Counted from the stretch's first letter, positions 10,574 to 22,120 are shown. The stretch is DNA of 64,000 bases from Tetracentron sinense (GCA_015143295.1 CM026556.1:17732547-17796546), one strand, 5' to 3'. Notes: a model not told the origin generated them from the sequence alone. Numbers and translations are program-made.

Positions 10574-10629
10574 GTGTAAGGGGTGAAAAACCCCTAAAAA
10601 ATCGCATCCAAGAAAGTAAAATCGCGTAT

Positions 10630-10815
10630 CTATGATCGTTCGTAGCGATTTACGATTGATCGTAGCCTTCTACGATCGATCGTAGCTTCCTACGATCAAT
10701 CGTAGTTTCACCCGAGAGTTTCCAGCATTTCTGGGGCTTTACGATCGATCGTAGCAACTCTACGATCGTTCGTAGCTCCGCTACGATCGTTCGTAGGGTC
10801 CCTACGAGCGATCGC
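10630..10815 (-). promoter_or_regulatory. Palindrome cluster, CTACGATCGATCGTAG type
   Basis: About seven copies of CTACGATCGATCGTAG or variants in 185 bp. It shares the CGATCGATCG core with the ACCGATCGATCGGT clusters of the other LTRs, but both arms differ together so the site stays palindromic. Confidence 0.7.
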
Positions 10816-11349
10816 AACTTTTGCAGAAAGCTTCAGCATTTTTGCGTTTTCGTATCTCGGCCATAACTTTTGACTCGCTTGTCTGATTTTGACGATTCAA
10901 CTTGCGTTGGATTCTTCTTTCGAAGGATAACAACTTTCATGTTTTTCACAACTTCCAATTCTTCCTTTTTCTTGGACCATTTTGCCCCTAAACCTGACTG
11001 ATCCGAAATTGGGTTTCGTCAATCCAGATTTTAAACCGACCCGACTTCAGAAATCGGTCTTTTGACCTAACACCAACTCAAAACCAAGACAAGTGATCAA
11101 CATGAACCCGAAGAGGGTTCAATTAACTTTCCAAAAATCCAAGAATCGCTTGATTCCGACGAGCGGTGTGAACGTTAGGGCTATTTAGAGTCGAGGGTAT
11201 GCCAAGGCATAACCCTTGTCAATACTCAAGAGTATTCTATACTCTTGCCTATTTCATTCCAAACACCCATACACCATAAATACATTCTTAAATGCTTTAG
11301 TATATGATATCATTCGTCGTACATGGCCATCAAGATCCGGGGTTCTACA

Positions 11350-11550
11350 CATCCTCCTAAAAGCTTCCACTCCGTTGTGACGGGGTGGGTGAACATCAAT
11401 CTGCCTCTCTTGCCTAGCTTGCCCAGCCGCTAGTAATGCAGTTTGCTGAGCCATAATTTCAACCTGCCTCTCCATGGCTGCAGCAATAGCTTCCATGGCC
11501 CGACCTATATTTGCCTGGGGGGTACCGTCTGGAGTATCCCCATCAGTCAC
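11350..11550 (-). pseudogene. gag, N-terminal part
   Basis: 67 codons from an ATG at 11550 (MTDGDTPDGTPQ) to the solo-LTR insertion point, ending ...EAFRRM. It contains a short helical segment (AIAAAMERQVEIMAQQTALL). It is in frame with the rest of gag at 8693 once the solo LTR and one CATCC copy are discounted. Confidence 0.85.
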
Positions 11551-11890
11551 ACTGCCTCCTCCATTCCTATTATTTCTTCCACCCCATCTTATGCTTACAA
11601 TCCTGAGAAGAAGAAAACAATCTATTTAGAACACACTCACATAAATTCCTAAGTCTACGCTTAATCAAAACTCAATCCTCAACAATTTTAAAGTCCTGAA
11701 CTTGATGTTGCTTCCCTAAGGTTCGCATCTTCCTATACCCTACACTTAATACCTTAGCCCTAAGGACTCTAAGGCCTTGAGCACTGATTGATATCCTCTG
11801 GTATCAGACCCAGAGTGACATAACATGACTCCTACTAAGAGGACAACTTAGCCCAAGGGAACCTAATGCCTTGAGCTCTGATACCACCTC
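11551..11890 (-). other. 5' leader and primer-binding site of the older Tekay-like copy
   Basis: Contains TGGTATCAGAGC on the minus strand at 11886-11875, four bases after the LTR end at 11891. The sequence is colinear with 210-465 of the + element, which fixes the breakpoint of that element's gag deletion. Confidence 0.85.
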
Positions 11891-12174
11891 TGTAACGACC
11901 CCAAAATCCTACAAGACTAAAATAGGACTTTGGGATCGCCACATTACTTAAACCTGCTTAAAATCCATGACATACAAGGCACACTAACACGAGTCTCCAA
12001 AAATGAGGATGATAAAATTTTCGATATATCAACTGTAACCAACTAAATAGCACGAGTCTATAGTCAACAAATACAACCCACTAAAACCAAAGAGTCTGAT
12101 ACACAACTATAAGAGTCTACTAAGCAACATCTACTCAAGTCTAATACAACTCTCTCAATCAAATGAAATAAAAA

Positions 12175-12298
12175 CTAAGAGGTGTAGCCACCCAAGTCTC
12201 TGGCTCCCTCATCAGAAGGCTCACCTTCACCTCCTTCCTCTGCGTATATTTCCTCAACCCATGGCTCCGCCGTGTACTCCTGCTCTAAACCTGCCAAG
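12175..12298 (-). CDS. Short acidic reading frame in the LTR
   Basis: Reads GLEQEYTAEPWVEEIYAEE and continues to GGYTS and a stop at 12175. Nearly the same peptide as 5592-5711, with most differences being conservative. Function unknown. Confidence 0.4.
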
Positions 12299-12308
12299 AC
12301 AAAGTCCG

Positions 12309-12330
12309 GCTGAATACAAAGGTACTCAGT
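12309..12330 (-). other. Conserved LTR stem-loop
   Basis: Minus strand ACTGAGTAC, a 4-nt loop, GTATTCAGC: pairing is kept by a G-U wobble relative to 5555-5576, with a mismatch at the outermost pair. Confidence 0.6.
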
Positions 12331-13019
12331 GTATATAAAATCCAACCAACAATAATAATATACCTGCACTTAGTTAGAAACATATCCAATAACATAATAA
12401 CAAAATCAAAGTGCGGAAGAACGTGTGCGCATATACATCATATCATCACCTTGACTCGTGTACTTGTGAGAATCTTAGACTTGGAAGACAATACACTTAT
12501 GAGTTGCTTATGCTTATGAGACCACGTGCTTGTGAGATGCTTATGCTTATGCACTTATTCAGATCATACAATGATGTGACATGCCGTTCTTGGCGGATAC
12601 GGACCATGCCTATGAATCAAATGTAATTGACATGCCGTTCTTGGCGGATACGGACCATGCCATGCTTATGCTTATTCAGAATGTCATACGTATGCCATGC
12701 TTATGCTTGTGGTCCACATGTGTCGCGACCCAAAACCCACCCTAGGAGTTAGAGTGAACTTTGGACGACTAATCATGGCTTACATGACTTGCTTGACAAA
12801 CCAACCTGCAAAAACCCACAAAGCATATACAATAGAGGATGACAGCGGAAACATTACTATAAAACACAGCGGAAGTCTAACAACCTCTAAGTATATACAC
12901 ATGGTCCAAGTTTAATACAAAGAAATCAAAACAAAGAAAGTGCGGACATGCCCGCCAAAATACATGGATAAAATCACTCATGCTCACCCACAGCTAATCC
13001 ACTCAGAATCTAACACCAC

Positions 13020-13130
13020 CTACTGATAACCCTCTACGGGAGGTTCCTCCAAAGGCTCCTCGGCGTACTCCTCTTCCACCCATGGACCAGGAGCACAAAC
13101 ATCAAATGGAGCAGCAGCTCCCTCAGAACC
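13020..13130 (-). CDS. Short acidic reading frame in solo LTR
   Basis: After a CGGCAG site on the minus strand the frame reads GSEGAAAPFDVCAPGPWVEE and then EYAEEPLEEPPVEGYQ to a TAG at 13020. The PWVEEEYxEE core is shared with 5592-5711. Function unknown. Confidence 0.38.
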   Translation of the reverse strand, partial: GSEGAAAPFDVCAPGPWVEEEYAEEPLEEPPVEGYQ

Positions 13131-13149
13131 TGCCGACATAAGAAGTACG

Positions 13150-13170
13150 GCTGAGCATGGAATACTCAGC
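13150..13170 (-). other. Conserved LTR stem-loop
   Basis: Minus strand GCTGAGTA, TTCCA, TGCTCAGC, the same stem as at 9120-9140, upstream of CGGCAGG. Confidence 0.6.
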
Positions 13171-13520
13171 GGGTACCAAATACTAACCAATAGTCATAGC
13201 ATAAAAATGGCAATACATAAATCAGAAACAATTCATATATGTTAGACAGAAACAATTTATATCATACAAGGAAGTAAAGCAATTTATAATCATGCTTGTA
13301 TTTCGTAGAAAGCCGATAAAACCTCTTGAAAACATCGTGCACTTGACTTGGCTTGAAATATCTTTTCGTACTTGAAAGCTTGTCGTGTTTGTCTTGCTTG
13401 ATCTTGTCGAGCGTGTCGTACGTGTCATGTCATGCATGTCATGCGTGCTTGCTTGTGATCATGTAACTTGTGAGATACACTTGTGAGATATCCTTGTGAG
13501 ATGCGCTTGAGAGATGCCTT

Positions 13521-13657
13521 GAGAGGGAAGGGAGACCCTTCTTTATGCAATGCACTTGAGAGGGAAGGGAGACCCTTCTTCATGATATGCATGTACTTGC
13601 GAGGGAAGGGAGGCCCTTCTTCATGATATGCACTTGTGAGCGAGGGGAGACCCCTCG
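13521..13657 (-). repeat. Hairpin-forming tandem units
   Basis: Four units near 13521, 13558, 13600 and 13640. The first two contain GAAGGG-AGA-CCCTTC and the third GAAGGG-AGG-CCCTTC. The fourth reads CGAGGGG-AGA-CCCCTCG, so an A to G change on one side is matched by T to C on the other. Confidence 0.65.
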
Positions 13658-15822
13658 TGGAATGTTGGTTCTTGTTTTCTTGTGAAAAGCGAGGTAAAAC
13701 ATATCATAGGATATGTCCCACCTCTAACCATGTTCTTGAAAACCTCGGTAAATCATGTCATGCATGCCGTGCTCGTGGGAATCATGTACATACTTGCATT
13801 TAAATTTAAATATGACATTTGGGTAATTCACAACACATATGGCATCAATGATGGAGCAATGTAATATTCACATCAATTAGGGAAAGCAAGAAAACACACT
13901 ATCATAGGCCCTAGCAATTTCCATAATTTATTAGGCATGCATTTCCTAATTTACAACTCACTTTATTCACCTTGGCATTTCATCAAACATGGTGTGTTCA
14001 TTATTCATTATTCATTTAAACCTAAATCATGCTTTTCTAGGTGAGTTGACTCTCATCATAAATGTGTGTTTATTATGGATACAATGCCCTCCCCATTTTA
14101 ATCATCACCACACAACCATTGGCATCCAATCGCCCATTCCATCTCCATTCACCATTCACGACCATCCATCTCATAGCACATGTGTAAATAAAGGAAAATC
14201 AAAAGAAATAAGGGAAAAGAGGTACTATAACTAGGAGGGTAGTAAGAAGTACCGACCTTGAAGAAATGAGGAAGAAACCCCTTCCAAAAACGACCGTGAG
14301 GTGCTGCCCTAGCTTGGGGAACGCTCTCCACGAGTGCTTGAGCCGTGATCTTGGAGAAAAACCGGACTTGAAGTGATCTAGGGTCTCAAAACCCCTTTGA
14401 TTCTTCTCCAAAAGCAAAACCCTAGCTTAGGAAACCCCTTTCTCCTCTCTTCTAATCCCCCAAATCTTCTAAGTGTTGAGAATGAGCCCTAAAGGCTCGG
14501 GTTAAACTCTTAAGGTAAGAGTGAACCGACCAAAAGACCATAATACCCTTACTGAAATTTCTGCAAAAACGCGAGTACCGAGCGATCAGTGTTTATGACC
14601 GATCGATCGGTTGCCTACCGATCGATCAGTTTCATAACCGAGCGATCGGTTAAAATTTCACTCTCTGGAAAATTTCCCCATACAAAAATCTTGACCAGTC
14701 GATAACCTCCGAGCAATCGGTTTTGGACCGATCGATCGCTCTATGGACCGAGCGATCGGTGGTCTGCAGGTCCAAACTATTTTGGCCATAACTTTTGACT
14801 CGTTCGTCCGATTTTGACGATTCAACTTGCGTTGGGTTCGTACTTCGAAAACGAACATTTCTGACGTTTCAGAATTTCCAATTTCTTCCTTATTTATTAA
14901 TTGCATTACTTTAAAGGCAAATTGGTAACGAAAGTGCTATGTATTAAGCATCAAAAAGTCCGGGGCTCTACAACATATGTGACTTGTGAGACTCTTATCT
15001 TAACATACACGTGCATATGTGCTTAAGTGTCGAAATTAACATTCGAGTTGGTAATTGCTTAGATTCCGATCTCCCACCATGGAAACTCCACTATACTGTC
15101 CCATACCAAATAGTTAGAGAATTCCCGGTTTGAGAGATGTTCCTCTAAGTTCTTACCTTCCCGACTATCAATTTCCATGCAAATAATTAGACATACTTAA
15201 CAAACAATTCACATATACATATCTTATCATAATTCATATCGCAATTCCTAATCAATTTACCACCATTTCATAAGAGTATAATAGCATTTATCCTTTCAAG
15301 CATTTTCACAAACACCTTGTGTATGCATAATATGAATCTATTTCCCTTCTATATTTTCAAACATTCATCAAACCATAATTCATCCATACAATTAATTCAC
15401 TATTCACATCCACGTATTAATCCCATCCTCCATACATTTCCCATCCTCCATATATTCTATCCACATCCAATCCATATTTCCATCCACATTTCCATCAATA
15501 ATTAGCTTACTTCATAGAAAATTTGGGGAAAATGCATTTAATCTCTATTCTATCATTTCTATCAAATTAATATTCACAAAACATTAAAATTGAGTTGATT
15601 AGGATAGTATATCGACCTTAGGAATCCTTCCCTTGGATTCAAAACGCTCCCGAGGAGATTTGGAGAAGCTTTGAGGACGATCTCCAAGCTTTCCTCTCAA
15701 TCTTCTAGCAACCTCCTTCTTCTCCAAGCAACCCTCTCCCTCAAACCCTAGGTTTTCTCCCCCTTTTTGCCAAATTAGGTTAGAAATAGGTAGAGTATTT
15801 TAATATTTCGAATAGGACCCCC

Positions 15823-15830
15823 TATTTATA
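15823..15830 (-). promoter_or_regulatory. TATA box of the older Tekay-like LTR
   Basis: TATAAATAGG on the minus strand at the position equivalent to 4319-4326. Confidence 0.72.
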
Positions 15831-16571
15831 GCCCCAAGGTCTGAGAACAAAAAGACCAAAACGCCCATACTAAAATTCTGTAAAAATCACGAAAGACCGA
15901 GCGATCGGTGGTTATGACCGAGCAATCGATTCTCAACCGAGCGATCGGTGCTCTTGACCGGGCGATCGGTCAAAAAAGCACTCTCTGGAAATTTTTCTCA
16001 TACAAAATTTTGGACCAGTCGATAGATACCAATCGATCGGTTTTGGACCGATCGATCGCTGCTTCTAACCGAGCGATCGGTGCTCTATTTCGACTCATCT
16101 TACTGTTTTGGCCATAACTTTTGACTCGCTCGACGGATTTTGACGATTCAACTTGGGTTGGATTCGTCTCTCGAAAATGAACATTTCTGACATTATAGAA
16201 TTTCTAAATTTCACTTAATTAATAGACTAAATTGTCCCTAAAGTTGACTGATCTGCAATTTCATTAGATAAAACCCACCATTGACTTGGCTTAAACTCAA
16301 AATAAGGAAAACCATTAAACATGAACTTCGAAGAGGGTTCCAACACCTTTCTAATGGTTCAAGAATCACTCAATTCCAGTAAACGGTACCAAAACTAGAG
16401 CTTCCTAAAGTTTAGGGTGTGATATGACATCCCTCCGTTACAAGTTTGATTAAGCCTAGTTTACACCACACCAAATAAATATATAATACAATAAACATCA
16501 AAACATCACAAGGACTATAATACCCCTAATAAAATGAAGTAAAAACATGAAAAAGATTCGGGGTCTCTACA

Positions 16572-18900
16572 GGTCGAGATCAAAACCATGCAAAGGAACA
16601 ATCCTCCCTAGACTTAGTCAACTTTGCGGGTAGTCACCAAACCGTTACACAATCCTTTTATGGCTTAGGATTAAATCTTCACAATCCTTTGAGGCTAAGG
16701 ATGAACCTTTACAATGTAGAGATTTAGATTTGAATCCGAAATACAAAACTCCTTTAGAGTTAGATAAGAATGGAATAACAAACTCTAATAAATCTCTCAA
16801 AAGATGGATTGGATTTTAGCTCAAAAACAGAGTATTGGGGATTTCAGATTTTTCACGATAGATTTGAGTTTTGGATCTTGGTGAATGGTTGGGAATTGAT
16901 AGATTGATCACTCTTGTTGTTTTAGTTCATAAATCATCTCAATTTATTGTGCAATCAAGAATATAGCCGTTGGAGAAGCATTAAATGTGAAAGGAGCCAT
17001 TAAAATATAGTCGTTACAGTAAAAAATCACGTTCTAGGCATTTTTTTCCTCTATCCAGTCGATCACAAGGCTTTTCTGATCGACTGGATGGGCCTCCTGA
17101 TCGAGTAGATGCTCTGCCAGATCTGTTGGATAGAACTCCGTTTTTTCCTCTTGGTATTTCGACCATAACTATTGATTCCCTTATCATAATTGGGTGATTC
17201 AAAAGCCTAGTCCACTTATATTTAAAAGGGGAAAAGTTTTGTGTCTTATATTCAAGTCCCAATTCTGCGTTATTTTTAGTCTAAGTGAGTTCCAATGAAG
17301 ACTGGTCTATTTCACGACTGGATAGTTCAAGTTTTTGTTACCTTCTGTATTTTGATCATAACTTATGATTGACTCAACGAAATTAGGTAATTCAGAAGCC
17401 TATTCTACTTAAAATTCAAAAGGGAACATTTTTTACTTTAATGATCAAATCCTAATTCTGCATTTTTAATGGCCTAAAAGGCTCCTGAAGTTGACTGGTC
17501 CATCCAGTCGACTGGATAGAGCAATGTTTTATCTCCTTTAGTATTTTGACCATTAACTTTTTATTTTCTTTATGAAATGAGATGATTCAACTTCCTATGC
17601 CACTTAAAATTTTAAGGGGAACAATTTTGTCTCTAATAGTCGAATCATAATTCTGCTTCTATCATGGTCAAAAAGGGTCCCAAAAATTTCTGGGTTTGAG
17701 AAAAATGGCTAGAACAGAATCTGTTCTATCTAATCAATCACAAGGCTTGTGTGATCAACTGGATAGTGTATTTTTTGTACAAAAACACTAAAATCCAATT
17801 TTTCTTGATTTTAATGATTGGAATGATGTCCTAGGCCACTTGGCTTGCCTTTAGCATGATTTTTAAGTGTTCCAAAGTCTTTTAGATTGATAGATAAACA
17901 TGATTAACAACTCATAATGAACATTAGAATAATCTCAAATGGATTCAAAGTGGTTTCCAACACTAATAGAGCATGCAAACAAATTCTAGAAAAAATTTGT
18001 TCTATCCAGTTATTCACAAGGCTCGTCTAATCGACTGGATGGTCTACCTAATGTACTGGATGGTCTGTCTAATGTGCTGGATAGACCATTTTTATTTGCA
18101 GAATCCATTTTTCAAAACCTATAAGATGGGATTTGATTCCAAGGTTTTGTACTTATGCATTATGATTAAGATGATCATGTTTTAAGGTCCTTAATCATAT
18201 TTTAATATTTGTTCAAGGGACCTATGGTCAATCTAAGGTCGTTGAGCTTTTCATCCAAACCATCTAATGAGGACTTTTACAAAAGTTCTAAACACTCTCA
18301 ACTTAAACTAAGACAATAAAAACCTTGAGAGTCTTCACTTCACTTCTGGGTCTGATATTGCTTTGTAATGATCCATCTCCTTCATCTTCATCTTTATCTT
18401 AATGCTTGAGCTTATGTCAACTTGATGATGTGAGCTAGAATGACTTTGACTTTGACTTGGACTTGATCTTGCATATAGGCTTTAACATGGTCCAGCTCAT
18501 GTTTTTTGGTTGAATGACACTCTAATACTCTTCTTAATATGAATTTCATAGAAACTCAAGAGAGACATTAGTAATACAATATTCATTCCTTCATTGTGTT
18601 ATCATCAAAATCAATAATGTTGTCTTAAGTCAAAACCTAAAGGCTAACAACCGATCCCCTGACAATGAAACACACAGAGTCTCCTTCCTTCGACACTCTG
18701 ATACTTCTAATCTCCTCTCATTTTTCTATCCTCTCTTTTTATCTCATTACTGACTTAATCATCGGAGTGTATTCACAGGTCACCCTGCCTACCCATCCCA
18801 AATGGTCAAAACTGTTGTAGTTGCTCCAGAAAGTTACACGTGGTATCTAGGTCTCTCGAGTAGGTATTTTTCCCCACAAAGGATTTTACAACATCTGATC
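16572..18900. repeat. Uncharacterised repeat, probably remnant LTR sequence
   Basis: No reading frame of interest. It contains repeated words of the type ATCCAGTCGATCACAAGGC and one perfect palindrome ATCCAGTCGACTGGAT at about 17501-17516. The ~190-bp degenerate tandem array is listed separately. Text such as GACCATAACT...GATTCAAAAGCC resembles the conserved block of the Tekay-like LTRs. I infer an old LTR, minus orientation, that the older Tekay-like copy entered at 16571. Its boundaries and family are not determined. Confidence 0.4.
17152..17640. repeat. Degenerate ~190-bp tandem repeat, about three units
   Basis: Units start near 17152, 17350 and 17534 with TATTTYGACCATAACT-like text, then GATTCA..AGCCTA and AAAAGGGGAA. 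Each is followed by a GACTGGAT motif. Units are clearly related but well diverged. Confidence 0.6.
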
Positions 18901-19940
18901 TTGGACCATTGATTTAATCCATTAATGGTATTTGCTTATCATAAATGTTTGAAAACAATCTTCTTACATTTCACTTGAATTTTAAGGGCATTTTTGCTTT
19001 GTGATTTTTTAGCCATAGAAAATTTATCCCTCATGGGATGATATTTTCTTTGCTATTTTTTATTTATTAAAAGGAAATTTTATGGTGCTACTTGGTATGA
19101 ACTTGTCTGATAAGACAAGTAGATTCCTAATCCTTTCCAAGTGAGAGTGCCAGCTAAGAATCCTTGTAACATGATGACCCACAACATGGAAGTGATTTGA
19201 TTTTTGCATGTTCGTTGATAGGGATCATTGTAGAAATTGTTAAAATAGTTCTAAAATTTCAAATTGACATTTTGAATTAAAGCTTTTTTTTAAAAAAAAA
19301 TGAGTACACCACCTTTTTTTTTTATGAGTACATCAGCTAGAATCAGAATGTGGAGGAATTTTAATGCAAAATGATACAGATGAAAGAAAACGTTTGTTCG
19401 ATTAACTTTTTGAACTTGTAATGATACTCAAGTTAAATATTCTAGGGGAAATGCTTAACGTACTCATGATTTGTATTATGTAACGGAATGGCTGGTCCTC
19501 ATTGGTCCAAGCCTCATTACTCACCAACTGTGGTTAAGATTCACTCACCCTTATGTCATGTTTGGTTGTTGAGAATATAGGTGAAAACATGGAAAAGAAA
19601 AGAAAATTTTAGATTTCTAATACAAGTTTTAGTTGTGTTTTGCCCAATTTTCTTTTCTTTTCCATGTTTTCACTTATTTTCTTAGCAACCAAACATAGGG
19701 TTAGGGTTAAGTAATCCAACCTTAATTTTTAGAAAATAAAATTTTAAAAATCTTAATTTTAATTTAATTAAGCTTAACTAGGATTAACTGGGGGTTAAAA
19801 TGGATAGGGGTAAGTTAAGTAAATCAATGTTTTAAACGAAAGGTTTCTTTTACAAATTGATTCCAGAGCTGCCAAGAAATTTTAGAATACATTATTAGAA
19901 AATGCTAGTAACACCCTCTTTTAAGACACTCAATATTGGA
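18901..19940. other. Intergenic AT-rich DNA with one MITE
   Basis: I see no coding region. The only structured item is the inverted-repeat element at 19554-19700. The near-identical arm sequence begins no later than 19941. Its true left end cannot be placed, because the partner arm runs off the window at 64000. Confidence 0.5.
19554..19700. mobile_element. MITE with ~55-bp terminal inverted repeats
   Basis: The left end (CATGTTTGGTTGTTGAGAA) and the reverse complement of the right end (CTATGTTTGGTTGCTAAGAA) match for about 55 bp, including GTGAAAACATGGAAAAG. Length is about 147 bp with no coding capacity. The target duplication is not clear. Confidence 0.7.
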
Positions 19941-20168
19941 CAAAGTGTTTCAACACACGTGTTCTCTTTATGAAAGACAGTAACACCCCTTATAATCCCA
20001 CATCGGTTGGGTAATATAAGACTTCACAAAGGTGTTTAAGGGTCCACAACTCCTCCATTAGCCAGACCCTTTTGGAGTGAGTGTGTGCGCACCTTGGCAG
20101 TTACCTTAGGTCTCATCGTGTGTTCGGGTGTGTATTTAATGTTCCCTTACCTATACCCAAAAAAAAAA

Positions 20169-20453
20169 CCTCAGATTCTCTCATGCAGATACCAGAAAAG
20201 TGGTCACAGGTTACCACACAATGTGCGACATGTGGTATAAAAAAGGGAGAAGTCATTTCATTTCTCCCATGATTTTGACTTCTCCCCACTTGATATCTCC
20301 CACCCCCTTTTTCTCACCACTTTATCACATGTTGCATAATATATGGAGAAGTCAAAATCATGGGATACAATGAAATGACTTCTCTGCCAAATGTCACACA
20401 TTGTGGTAGCCCGAGACCACTTTTTTGGGGTCTGCTAGAGAGAATCCGAGGCC
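20169..20453. mobile_element. MITE A in left arm (foldback, ~115-bp TIRs)
   Basis: Ends CCTCAGATTCTCTC and the reverse of GAGAATCCGAGG pair. The repeats extend through AAGTGGTC and ACAATGTGYGACATKTGG to GATTTTGACTTCTCC near the centre. A rearranged relative is at 29619-29905 and the mirror copy at 63490-63772. Confidence 0.7.
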
Positions 20454-21029
20454 ATTAGAGAAAGTGATTTTAAAAGAAAAGAGATAAATTTTGAGCCGGA
20501 GCTCACGGCGTTGAAGCGGAGCTCCCCTTTTTAAACTATGTTAGTGGCACGTTTGTAATTAATGAAAGAGGGTAGGGTAATTTTGCAAAACATTATAATT
20601 ACAAGATTGTCACCTGATAGTGTAAAAAGGAGCGTCCACTCAACACCGTGAGGCAGATCTCCTCTTTATATTTTAACTGAAAAGAAAATTACCCTAAATT
20701 GTTTTTCTGAGAATTTTTTTGCTACACTAATCTATCAAATTTGATATTAAAATTATTCTAAGAACTGATAAGAATCTCCCTGATTACTTAACCAGAGCAT
20801 TGTTTTTGATAAGGAAATTCTTCTAAAAATTCAGTTATCACGGATAAAGGAGGTCAAAATCTTCACTTCTTATCACCACTTTAGAAGCCTTCCCAATCGA
20901 AGATCTCAAGGATCCCGTAGTGGATTGCAGTCAAATATTTCGGCAGGTTTAACCATAATCTTGTTAAAGCTGATAGAAATATAAAAAATATTATGAACTT
21001 CTAGCGGAAGTATATGTTAAACAGTAACC

Positions 21030-21245
21030 AAGAAAATTAATCCGCTCCTCGCGAGGAGCAGATTGAGGCATCTCGCACTCACAAAGCCACTTCAATTGCC
21101 TTTTTTATCTTCTACAAACCAAGGTTAGATTCTTTAAGCCCAAGGGTTAGTGAATCTTAACCACAGTTTAAAAAAGGAGACAGATGAGTTCTAAGGGAGT
21201 GAGATGCCTCAATCCTCTCCTTACAAGGAGCGGATTATTTTTCTT
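21030..21245. mobile_element. MITE B in left arm (~45-bp TIRs)
   Basis: Ends AAGAAAATTAATCCGCTCCT and AGGAGCGGATTATTTTTCTT pair, continuing through GATTGAGGCATCTC. About 216 bp, no coding capacity. Confidence 0.7.
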
Positions 21246-21882
21246 CTAAAAAAAAGATTACCTTCATTATAATTGTAGAAAACCAAATCACCTAAAAAAT
21301 GGTATAAACCACCATGATTACATTTGAGGCCTGTGACAATCATACATTTTGTCACTTTTGGTTCACCATCTTTTCTGATACCCTTTTTTAAAAAAAACTA
21401 TCTTTTTTCTATCAATAGTTTGAAACATAGCGAAAAAACTCGGCAAAGTCATCCGAGTAACTCAGCTCAATAGAATTTCGACTCGAATCGTCTCAAAACT
21501 CGAATGAGACACTATTTAACGAGTTACTCGAGTAACTTAGTCGAGTCACAGAAACTCGAACGTCACATTGTTTTTGCATCATATATTTTTAGGGTTGGAA
21601 AGCCAACCGATTATGGTTTTTTTTTCTAAAATCTGGTTTTCTGCTGCAAAACCAGTCTTCTTTTAGTTCTTTTAACCCAAGGATTTCAAGTTATTTGTGG
21701 TTCAATCTTTGATAAAATACCAAAAAATTGGTAATTGCCTAATTGGTTGAGTTAGATTGAGTCGAGTTTTTTTTTCAAGTTTTCCAAATTACTCAACCCA
21801 ACTGACTTTCGAGTCTAGTTGAGTTTTTGAACCATGGTTTGAAACCATTTGGTGCTCTTAAAAGCATATTTCTCAATGAAGG

Positions 21883-22120
21883 GGCGTTTGGATTGGATTT
21901 TTTTGGCCAAAAATCAATTTTGATAAAATTGATTGTGTAGAAATTAATGGTCAAATAATCATTTTTTAAATAATAGTGTTCGGAGAAAATGTAGGTGAGT
22001 CTCTCAACTTTGTATTCTCCGAACACCATTATTTGAAAAAATGATTATTTGATCATGAATTTCTACACAATCAATTTTATCATAATTGATTTTTGGCTAA
22101 AAAAATTCAATCCAAACGCC
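21883..22120. mobile_element. MITE C in left arm (~110-bp TIRs)
   Basis: Almost a complete palindrome: GGCGTTTGGATTGGATTTTT at the left pairs with the right end TTCAATCCAAACGCC. The arms meet near GTTCGGAGAA and TTCTCCGAAC. About 238 bp. The termini resemble plant TIR-transposon MITEs, but the superfamily is not determined. Confidence 0.75.

Larger units (their letters stand above)
8699..11349 (-). mobile_element. Solo LTR inserted in gag, TSD CATCC
   Basis: On the + strand it runs from TGTCGCGACCC to GGGGTTCTACA, so the LTR reads TGTAGAACCCC...GGGTCGCGACA on the minus strand. It is flanked by perfect 5-bp duplications CATCC at 8694-8698 and 11350-11354. Removing it with one duplication restores the gag frame. 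No internal domain is present, so it is a solo LTR left by LTR-LTR recombination. It contains a short-period array near 9290-9570, a stem-loop (9120-9140), a palindrome cluster (10630-10815), a conserved block (10848-10935) and a TATA box (10566-10573). Confidence 0.93.
12721..14972 (-). mobile_element. Solo LTR nested in LTR, near-TSD ACATG/ACATA
   Basis: On the + strand it runs from TGTCGCGACCC to GGGGCTCTACA, minus orientation. Flanks are ACATG (12716-12720) and ACATA (14973-14977), a 5-bp duplication with one mismatch. The undisturbed site is visible at about 5145-5155 of the + element. No internal domain. It holds a hairpin array (13521-13657), a stem-loop (13150-13170), an acidic frame (13020-13130), a palindrome cluster (14578-14758) and the conserved block (14780-14868). 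It is related to the LTR at 54809-58407. Confidence 0.9.
5994..16571 (-). mobile_element. Older Tekay-like element, inverted, disrupted
   Basis: Read on the minus strand: 5' LTR (16571 to 11891), Met-tRNA-type primer site (11886 to 11875), leader, gag, a probable intron, protease, RT and part of RNase H. It stops at 5994 inside the RNase H motif TDHK, where the 3' LTR of the + element begins. The missing RNase H C-terminus, integrase and 3' LTR probably lie left of the window beyond the + element. Two solo LTRs interrupt it (8699-11349 and 12721-14972). Its pol has at least four frameshifts. Confidence 0.88.
11891..16571 (-). repeat. 5' LTR of the older Tekay-like copy, split by a solo LTR
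   Basis: Starts on the minus strand with TGTAGAGACCCC at 16571 and ends GGGTCGTTACA at 11891. Without the nested LTR (12721-14972) and one duplication it is about 2424 bp, against 2412 bp for 3582-5993. It contains the conserved block (about 16108-16190), palindrome cluster (15897-16082), TATA box (15823-15830), hairpin units near 12580-12661, stem-loop (12309-12330) and acidic frame (12175-12298). Confidence 0.9.

Noticed and set aside
1-16571. Self-integration of one cDNA as the cause of the back-to-back Tekay-like copies
   Set aside because: The two copies differ by several frameshifts and by age, so nested insertion of a young copy into an old one is simpler.
20000-20060. Text around CCCACATCGGTTGGG resembling short retroelement LTRs or small RNA-gene promoters
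   Set aside because: No paired LTR, primer site or RNA-gene structure could be established.
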